Shown here piece after piece: positions 1 through 4,333 of a DNA stretch of 6,150 nt. The stretch comes from Bacteroidetes bacterium QH_1_64_81. GTDB lineage: Bacteria; Bacteroidota; Rhodothermia; Rhodothermales; Salinibacteraceae. Made by a program: the position numbers and the translations under genes. The notes below the pieces were generated by a model. That model did not search any database, was not told the origin of the DNA, and was given only the letters and a program-made list of their open reading frames with translations. Numbering within the stretch: the first letter of the stretch is position 1; every line of letters begins with the position of its first letter. The stretch lies in the NCBI GenBank assembly GCA_003022655.1, contig PXSX01000193.1, forward strand, positions 1 to 6,150, given 5' to 3'.

Positions 1-29
1 GCATCGTTCAATCTTCCCCTCCTCCAGCT

Positions 30-452
30 ATGATCCAGATCGACACCGAATACGTCGGCAACCTGCGCTGCGTCGCCGAACACGTCCCGTCCGGCATGAC
101 GCTCAACACCGACGCTCCGGAAGACAACCACGGCGAGGGACGGTCCTTCTCGCCCACCGACCTCATCGCCACGGCGCTAGGGACGTGCATCGCCACCATC
201 CTGGGCATCCAGGCGGAGAAGCACGACGTTAACCTGGAAGGCACGGAGGTTACGGTCGAGAAGCAGATGGCCTCCGACCCGCGCCGCATCGACTCGCTCC
301 GGACGGAGGTGACAATGCCGGTGGCCCTTGATGAGCAGACGCGGACGCGTCTGGAGCGCGCCGCCCGCCACTGCCCGGTCGACGAGAGCATCCACCCGGA
401 CATCGACGCGCCGATCATCTTCCATTGGCCGGAAGAGACGCCCGTGGCATAG
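30..452 (+). CDS. OsmC/Ohr-family peroxiredoxin-like protein
   Basis: The 140-residue protein matches the OsmC family in layout. These proteins are cytoplasmic dimers that reduce organic hydroperoxides with a pair of cysteines. Both expected cysteines are visible: Cys53 in the helix after SFSPTDLIATALGTC (residues 39-53) and Cys115 in RHCPVDESI (113-121), which is the normal spacing for the family. The SPTDL stretch before the first Cys and the central long helix are also typical. It resembles the general OsmC/YhfA group more than Ohr, so the substrate cannot be named. The ATG at 30 has no Shine-Dalgarno sequence, and the frame stays open to the window edge, so a start further upstream cannot be excluded, although the protein begins where relatives usually do. 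The next gene lies 54 bp downstream on the same strand. The family assignment is firm; the physiological role is inferred. Confidence 0.9.
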   Translation: MIQIDTEYVGNLRCVAEHVPSGMTLNTDAPEDNHGEGRSFSPTDLIATALGTCIATILGIQAEKHDVNLEGTEVTVEKQMASDPRRIDSLRTEVTMPVALDEQTRTRLERAARHCPVDESIHPDIDAPIIFHWPEETPVA

Positions 453-491
453 CAGGCCCGAACTGTATCGAAATCGCGGTTATTTCAGCCC

Positions 492-497
492 GGAGGG
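492..497 (+). promoter_or_regulatory. Ribosome binding site of the BrnA-like gene
   Basis: GGAGGG sits nine bases before the ATG at 507. It is the only convincing Shine-Dalgarno sequence in the window. It fixes the start of the BrnA-like gene and contrasts with parA, parB, DUF5683 and the helicase, where I see none. Confidence 0.6.
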
Positions 498-506
498 CAG
501 GTACCG

Positions 507-875
507 ATGAGCGACGACGCTACGACCGTCACATTGGACGAAGCCAAAGTGCTTCAGAGTGAAACCGACTGGGACGCGCTTGAGGAAAAGACGGACGAGG
601 AAATCCGGGAGGCCGTGGAGAGCGATCCGGACGCGTATTTCTTGGACGAAGACTGGTTCGAGGCCGCGACCTTCGTGGATCCCTCCGCGGCGAAGGAGCG
701 CATTTTCATTCGCCTCGACAAGGACATCCTGGAGTTTTTCCGGGCGGAGGGACGCGGCTATCAGAGCCGTATCAACAAGGTGCTCCGGGAGTACGTGGCC
801 GTCCGACAGTACAAGGAGCAAAAGCGCAAAACGGACGAGGAGGTTGAAAGCGGAGAGCAGACCGATTCAACCTGA
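507..875 (+). CDS. BrnA-type antitoxin-like protein (solitary)
   Basis: The 122-residue acidic protein has a C-terminal half that reads like the BrnA antitoxin family: KERIFIRLDKDILEFFRAEG (63-82) followed by RGYQSRINKVLREYV (83-97). This is a short strand and two helices of ribbon-helix-helix type. In known BrnTA modules the antitoxin binds the BrnT RNase and represses its own operon. The first 60 residues are an extra acidic segment (many Asp/Glu, with the pattern EEIREAVESDPDAYFLDEDWFE), longer than in most BrnA proteins, and residues 100-122 form a charged tail. No BrnT gene lies upstream (OsmC is there) or in the 213 bp downstream. It could therefore be an orphan antitoxin, a repressor recruited for another role, or a partner for a toxin elsewhere. 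The start is supported by GGAGGG nine bases upstream. Family similarity is likely; function as an antitoxin is inference. Confidence 0.75.
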   Translation: MSDDATTVTLDEAKVLQSETDWDALEEKTDEEIREAVESDPDAYFLDEDWFEAATFVDPSAAKERIFIRLDKDILEFFRAEGRGYQSRINKVLREYVAVRQYKEQKRKTDEEVESGEQTDST

Positions 876-1009
876 AGGGTGAGGCTCTGGAAGAGGGGGA
901 AGCTCCGGATGCTGAGAAAACGATCCCGATTACACCCTCGATTCAACATGAGCCACCTACCATCTCCATTAGGGAGTTTGGGGACGCTCTGGCATCGAGA
1001 AGTGGAGGA

Positions 1010-1037
1010 GTGAGCCACTGGGTCACAATTATTTTAC
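1010..1037 (+). terminator. Candidate intrinsic terminator after the BrnA-like gene
   Basis: GTGA-g-CC-ACT-GG-g-TCAC (1010-1026) folds into a short hairpin with one G-G mismatch. It is followed directly by AATTATTTTAC. The stem is weak, but the position, 135 bp past the BrnA-like stop and just before the convergent gene's own terminator, fits. Treat as a candidate. Confidence 0.35.
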
Positions 1038-1040
1038 AAA

Positions 1041-1090
1041 ATCAAAACCGCACGCGAATGCGCAGTCCCGCGCCTTTTGGAGGCGGGACT
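1041..1090 (-). terminator. Candidate terminator of the DUF5683 gene
   Basis: A perfect 8-bp stem, AGTCCCGC (1064-1071) with GCGGGACT (1083-1090), overlaps the TAG stop of the minus-strand DUF5683 gene. An inner CC/GG pairing closes on a TTTT loop. On the minus strand it is followed by a smaller hairpin, CGCA/TGCG (1049-1062), and then GTTTTGATTTTG. The first stem is strong but has no U-tract of its own; the second is short but is followed by the T-rich stretch. Together they are a reasonable transcription end for the leftward operon. Confidence 0.45.
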
Positions 1091-1670
1091 ACGCGCGCTT
1101 CCTCCGAGAGACTCTCCGCCACTCCGCGCGGAGCGCGTAAGTCTCCAGATGCGCACTTATGTACGCATCCAGGATGGTGAGGGCGTAGAAGAGTCCCGTT
1201 CCAACAATCGATAGGTCTCGCCAGCGGCGGTATTTGTCGCGGAGGGTTCGGAGTTGCTGCCCACTTACGTCTCCACCTGTGTTTTTCTCCCCCCCCAATC
1301 GCTCTATAACCCGGTTGTAGTCGCCCTCGAATTGTTGGTAAGGGTTCTCCCCGTTTCTTCCTTCGCCGATCTTGTAGAGGTTGGCGTGGCGAAACAGAAG
1401 GTACCGACGGTTCATCTCGTAGATGGCGTAGCCGCCGCCCGCCAGTCCCGCGTAGACGAACGGCATTTTGTAGTACTGGCGGTTGTAAAGCTGGCCCCAT
1501 CCCGGTGCCGCCGCTGCCCGCCAAAGCGCGCCGCGCGGAGAGTGGTCCGGTGAAAATCCCTTTTCTTTCAGAAGGGCGGCCCGAACGCTATCGGGCTGGG
1601 CCTGCACTGAACCGCCCCCTACCATCAGAAGCACCCCCAGACCGATTCCAAGGCGACGCATTCGAGTCAC
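1089..1670 (-). CDS. DUF5683 domain protein, probably exported/membrane
   Basis: The 193-residue protein begins with a signal-peptide-like segment: basic MTRMRR, a hydrophobic stretch (residues 8-22), and likely cleavage near VQA-Q (22-25). The DUF5683 signature follows: ALWRAAAAPGWGQLYNRQYY (48-67), a hydrophobic segment (about 70-84), the tyrosine/arginine-rich YEMNRRYLLFRHANLY (84-99), and the C-terminal RRWRDLSIVG...LTILDAYISAHL (148-175) with a second hydrophobic segment. The family is typical of Bacteroidetes and its biochemical function is unknown. It is often found beside parA-parB, as here, in the same direction downstream of parB. The start shown is a GTG at 1670; an in-frame ATG at 1661 (residue 4) would do equally well and would still keep the signal peptide. 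No clear Shine-Dalgarno sequence helps choose. Family identity is firm; cell-envelope location is inferred from the leader and hydrophobic segments. Confidence 0.85.
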   Translation of the reverse strand: MTRMRRLGIGLGVLLMVGGGSVQAQPDSVRAALLKEKGFSPDHSPRGALWRAAAAPGWGQLYNRQYYKMPFVYAGLAGGGYAIYEMNRRYLLFRHANLYKIGEGRNGENPYQQFEGDYNRVIERLGGEKNTGGDVSGQQLRTLRDKYRRWRDLSIVGTGLFYALTILDAYISAHLETYALRAEWRRVSRRKRA

Positions 1671-1703
1671 AGGCGGTCGAGTGACGAGCCCCCAGAAATT
1701 ATC

Positions 1704-1712
1704 GATGTGTGG
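1704..1712 (+). repeat. Left copy of 9-bp direct repeat GATGTGTGG
   Basis: GATGTGTGG occurs here and again at 1922-1930, just outside the two ends of the large inverted-repeat element. This could be a target-site duplication left by insertion, though the surrounding G/T-rich sequence makes a chance match possible. Confidence 0.4.
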
Positions 1713-1720
1713 TAGTAGCT

Positions 1721-1907
1721 TGTCAAAGCTCAGTCTTGATGCAGTAGCGTGATCTCAAAATCCAAATGAGCGGCACGTCATTTCGAGCGTAGTCGAGAAA
1801 TCTCCCCGGAGACGCCGCCGTGTTCGGGGAGGTTCTTCGACGTTGCTCAGAACGACATGCCAGGGATTTTGAGATCACGCGCTCTACCAGCATGATCAGA
1901 TTTGACA
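1721..1907. repeat. MITE/REP-like imperfect palindromic element
   Basis: The 382-bp gene-free stretch between parB and DUF5683 is dominated by a long inverted repeat. A perfect 17-bp pair, GCGTGATCTCAAAATCC (1747-1763) and its complement (1864-1880), brackets a second pair, 1777-1809 with 1824-1856, matching at 23 of 33 positions. The centre (1810-1823) is also largely self-complementary. Outside the 17-bp pair the symmetry continues imperfectly: TGTCAAAGCT at 1721-1730 mirrors TGTCAAATCT read from 1907 to 1898, with TGATGC-AGTAG against TCATGCTGGTAGAG between. Transcribed in either direction it would form one long stem-loop. The inner sequence, GTCATTTCGAGCGTAGTCGA and similar, resembles intergenic dispersed repeats common in Bacteroidetes genomes. 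It encodes no transposase, so any movement would need one supplied elsewhere. The inverted repeat is seen directly; mobility and copy number are inference. Confidence 0.75.
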
Positions 1908-1921
1908 CTGTAGTAGGTATG

Positions 1922-1930
1922 GATGTGTGG
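1922..1930 (+). repeat. Right copy of 9-bp direct repeat GATGTGTGG
   Basis: This is the partner of the copy at 1704-1712, starting 15 bp past the last recognisable inverted-repeat base. The extra bases inside it include GTAGTAGG, which is also similar to GGTAGTAG next to the left copy. Confidence 0.4.
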
Positions 1931-1953
1931 AGGTATGGAGAGGGAGACATCCT

Positions 1954-1974
1954 GTACCGACAGCTATCGTGTAC
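1954..1974. other. Short hairpin in the parB-DUF5683 gap
   Basis: GTACCGA pairs with TCG-t-GTAC around a six-base loop (one bulged T). No T-run follows on either strand, so it does not look like an intrinsic terminator. It lies about 80 bases past the parB stop on the transcript strand. Confidence 0.3.
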
Positions 1975-1993
1975 GGAGCAAAATGCCATCTCG

Positions 1994-2018
1994 CCCACAC
2001 TCCCACGCGCCCTCTCCC
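1994..2018 (-). other. G-quadruplex motif downstream of parB
   Basis: Read on the minus strand, four GGG tracts are separated by loops AGA, CGCGT and AGTGT. This is a complete canonical G3 quadruplex motif with loops of 3, 5 and 5. It begins 34 bases after the parB stop, on the coding strand, so it would be present in the parB mRNA 3' region as RNA as well as in the non-template DNA. The flanking minus strand is also rich in GG runs. The motif is seen directly; folding in the cell is not shown. Confidence 0.6.
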
Positions 2019-2052
2019 ATTCAGCCGCACACAACCACACCCGCATGCCAGC

Positions 2053-2985
2053 CTACCCGTCCGTCATCAGTTCCAGAAGCCGTTCGAGGTCTTCCTCGGA
2101 GTAGTAGGAGATTTCGATTGAGCCCTCCCCATCCTTCCGGTGGTGAATCTGCACCTGCGTGCTAAACTGAGAGCGGAGCTCGTCGCGCAACGCCGCTAGC
2201 TCCTCCGACTCTTCTCTCTCATCGGCGTCGCCCTCGTGCCAGTCGCGAACACGTCGCTCGACCTCACGGACGGATAGGTCCTCTTCGATGGCCTTCTCGA
2301 GAAGCTCTACCTGAACGTCCTCATCGTCCACGGCAATGAGGGCCCGGGCGTGTCCCATGCTCACCTCTTTGTCCCGCAGGGCGGCCTGGATGCGGGGTGG
2401 AAGTTGGAGTAGACGCAGGAAGTTGGACACCGTGGCGCGGCTCTTGCTCACCCGCTCGGCCACCTCCTCCTGCGTAAGCTCGCACTCCTCCACGAGGCGC
2501 TGATACCCCAGAGCGATTTCGATCGGGTTCAGCTCCTCACGCTGGACGTTTTCGACGAGGGCCATCTCGAGCATCTCCTCCGAGTCGGCCTCTCGAATGA
2601 AGGCGGGCAGGTGCTCCATGCCCGCCCGGCGGGCCGCACGCAGGCGCCGCTCTCCGGAGATAATCTCGAACTCCCCATCCCCGAGGGCCCGCACCGTAAT
2701 GGGCTGAATGATGCCGATTTGCTCGATGGAGGCCGCCAGTTCGTCGAGGGAGGCGTCCTTGAACTCCTGGCGCGGCTGGTACGGATTGGGGCGGATGCGA
2801 TCCACCGCCACCTCTGCCACGCGACCGAGCAGCCGGGTGCCGTCCTCGAACTGGTAGAGCTGACTCTGCCCCTCGCCCTCTTGCTCACCCTCCCTTTCGC
2901 CACTCTCTTCGTCGGGGGCCTCCTCGTCCTGCTCTTCCGGCAGGAGTGCATTGAGGCCTTTGCCAAGTGCTGATTTCTTACCCAT
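2053..2985 (-). CDS. parB: ParB chromosome-partitioning protein (CTPase clamp)
   Basis: This 310-residue ParB/Spo0J loads at parS sites and slides as a CTP-gated clamp, and its N-terminus stimulates ParA. Visible parts in order: the ParA-contact leader KKSALGKGLNALLP (3-16); an acidic linker (17-41, 13 Asp/Glu in 24 residues); the N-terminal domain with NPYQPRQEF (67-75); the CTP-binding box GERRLRAAR (111-119); ALVENVQREELNPIE (142-156); the helix-turn-helix LTQEEVAERVSKSRATVSNF (170-189) and following LLQLP; and a C-terminal dimerisation segment (about 262-310). Nothing essential is missing. It starts at an ATG with no Shine-Dalgarno sequence, 72 bp after parA, and is almost certainly in the same operon. 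No parS-like 16-mer is visible in or near the gene. The acidic linker fits a halophile. Identity is firm. Confidence 0.97.
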   Translation of the reverse strand: MGKKSALGKGLNALLPEEQDEEAPDEESGEREGEQEGEGQSQLYQFEDGTRLLGRVAEVAVDRIRPNPYQPRQEFKDASLDELAASIEQIGIIQPITVRALGDGEFEIISGERRLRAARRAGMEHLPAFIREADSEEMLEMALVENVQREELNPIEIALGYQRLVEECELTQEEVAERVSKSRATVSNFLRLLQLPPRIQAALRDKEVSMGHARALIAVDDEDVQVELLEKAIEEDLSVREVERRVRDWHEGDADEREESEELAALRDELRSQFSTQVQIHHRKDGEGSIEISYYSEEDLERLLELMTDG

Positions 2986-3026
2986 GTGAGACCGGGGATC
3001 GAAGAAAAGGTGAGCGAAAACGACCG

Positions 3027-3047
3027 CCGCACAAACGAATCGTGCGG
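3027..3047 (-). other. Hairpin between parA and parB
   Basis: CCGCAC and GTGCGG form a perfect six-base stem over a nine-base loop, starting 11 bases past the parA stop. On the minus strand it is followed a few bases later by TCGTTTTCGC. It could slow or partly terminate transcription and so reduce parB relative to parA, or it could protect the parA 3' end. The T-run is too short to call a full terminator. Confidence 0.4.
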
Positions 3048-3057
3048 GAGGATCGCG

Positions 3058-3978
3058 CTACATCGAAAACTCGTCGGCCGGGGTCGTCGATTCTTCCTCG
3101 GACTCAGACGTCTCCCCAATTGCGTCCGATAGCGTCTCTTGGTCGCCCGTCGGGGGCGTCTCGGTGCTCTCGACATCGCCCACGCCGTTCTCGCTGTGCG
3201 ACGAGTCGAGGTACTCCTGGTTGTTGTTGAGAATTTCGCGCGCCAGTGCCATATAGTTCTGGGCCCCGGTGCTGGAGGCCTCGTACAGCAGGGCCGGCTT
3301 CCCAAAGCTGGGGGCTTCCGAGAGGCGCACGTTGCGCTTCACGATGGTCTCGAACACCCGCTCGCCGAAGTAGCGGCGCACCTCATCGGCCACCTGGTTG
3401 GAGAGCCGAAGGCGCGTGTCGAACATGGTCATGAGGACCCCTTCGATCTCCAGGTCCGGGTTCAGGTGCTGCCGGACGATCTTGATCGTGTTGAGCAGCT
3501 GTCCCAGTCCCTCGAGGGCAAAGTACTCGGCCTGCACCGGGATGAGGACCGAGTCGGCAGCGGTGAGCGAATTGAGCGTGAGCAGTCCGAGGGAAGGCGG
3601 GCAGTCGATGACGACGAAGTCGTACTTGCGCCGAACCCGGGGCAGGGCTTCACTCAGCAACTTCTCGCGCTGCGTCTCATCGATGATTTCAATCTCAGCC
3701 CCCACGAGGTTGATGTGGCTCGGCATCATGTCGAGGAATGGCATCTCCGTCGTCATGATCGCCTCCGACGCGTCCACCTCCCCGATGAGCACCTCATAGA
3801 TGGAGGTGTCCACCGCGTCGGACTCGATGCCGATGCCGGACGTGCAGTTGGCCTGGGGATCGATGTCCAGAAGGAGCGTCGGGTGCTCCGTCGCCGCCAG
3901 GGACGCGGCCAAGTTGATCGCCGTGGTCGTCTTCCCTACGCCCCCTTTCTGGTTCGCGATCGCGATGACTTTTCCCAT
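3058..3978 (-). CDS. parA: ParA chromosome-partitioning ATPase
   Basis: This 306-residue ParA/Soj-family deviant-Walker ATPase binds DNA nonspecifically as an ATP dimer and is released by ParB, moving or organising the replication origins. Motifs: the deviant Walker [10 protein letters not shown] (11-19) with the signature Lys11; the A' box [11 protein letters not shown] (35-45); Walker [14 protein letters not shown] (119-131); and [11 protein letters not shown] (186-196) with [16 protein letters not shown] (213-228), which carry the arginines (Arg189, Arg218) that bind DNA in Soj. The conserved core ends near residue 258. The last 48 residues are an added tail with 14 Asp/Glu and no Lys or Arg, not found in typical Soj proteins of about 250 residues. 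There is no N-terminal helix-turn-helix, so this is the chromosomal (type Ib-like) form, not the autorepressing plasmid type. It is the first gene of the leftward parAB unit. Confidence 0.97.
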   Translation of the reverse strand: MGKVIAIANQKGGVGKTTTAINLAASLAATEHPTLLLDIDPQANCTSGIGIESDAVDTSIYEVLIGEVDASEAIMTTEMPFLDMMPSHINLVGAEIEIIDETQREKLLSEALPRVRRKYDFVVIDCPPSLGLLTLNSLTAADSVLIPVQAEYFALEGLGQLLNTIKIVRQHLNPDLEIEGVLMTMFDTRLRLSNQVADEVRRYFGERVFETIVKRNVRLSEAPSFGKPALLYEASSTGAQNYMALAREILNNNQEYLDSSHSENGVGDVESTETPPTGDQETLSDAIGETSESEEESTTPADEFSM

Positions 3979-4094
3979 AACAGACTACAAGACAATCTCG
4001 CTCTCAAGAACACCAGCCCGGAGGCCCATGCAATGGGACGGGCCGACCGGTGGGCGCAATTTACGAAACGATCTCCACCAATGTCTACCGGCCA

Positions 4095-4124
4095 CAAATG
4101 TCGGCCCCTCACGCTCAACGCAAA
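4095..4124 (-). promoter_or_regulatory. Tentative Bacteroidetes-type promoter for parAB
   Basis: On the minus strand, TTTG (4121-4124) and GACATTTG (4095-4102) are separated by 18 bases. This is close to the Bacteroidetes sigma consensus TTTG...TAnnTTTG, with one mismatch in the downstream box. It lies about 115 bases before the parA ATG and overlaps the inverted repeat at 4090-4106. This is pattern matching only. Confidence 0.25.
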
Positions 4125-4215
4125 ACGCGTAACACTCGACGCCGACCCCCACCGGATCACTCGTCCCGACACGAGGGTTTATCAACTGGTTTTTCTGTCT
4201 GGTACGAGCCGTATA

Positions 4216-4225
4216 GACGTACGTC
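4216..4225. promoter_or_regulatory. 10-bp palindrome, possible operator
   Basis: GACGTACGTC is a perfect palindrome overlapping TATAGA (4212-4217), a loose -10-like hexamer, about 115 bases upstream of the helicase ATG. It may be a regulator binding site, but in GC-rich DNA a 10-bp palindrome can occur by chance. Confidence 0.2.
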
Positions 4226-4333
4226 CCAACCGGCATCTGTCGGTCAATGTTCTCCCGGCGCGGGGCCCGCGGGTCCTCGCTCGGCCGGACCCTCCTCCTC
4301 GATCGTGTTGCACGAACGCCCCGAGTCCCTGCC

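Larger units (their letters stand above)
3979..4333. other. Divergent intergenic region parA / helicase
   Basis: I see no credible gene in this 355-bp stretch. The open frames crossing it start inside or run over the neighbouring genes and have arginine-rich, shadow-like composition. It should hold the promoters of both divergent genes. It contains a perfect 10-bp palindrome (4216-4225), a GGCC-ACA...TGT-GGCC inverted repeat (4090-4106), and CCCGCGGG (4266-4273). No parS site or DnaA-box cluster was recognised. Confidence 0.6.

Noticed and set aside
761..1018. 85-residue minus-strand frame downstream of the BrnA-like gene
   Set aside because: Overlaps the end of the BrnA-like gene in antisense and has Cys/Ser/Arg-rich composition without a recognisable domain.
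1723..2046. 107-residue minus-strand frame through the parB-DUF5683 gap
   Set aside because: It runs through the inverted-repeat element; peptides such as FLDYARND are what such dispersed repeats give when translated. No start context or homology-like pattern.
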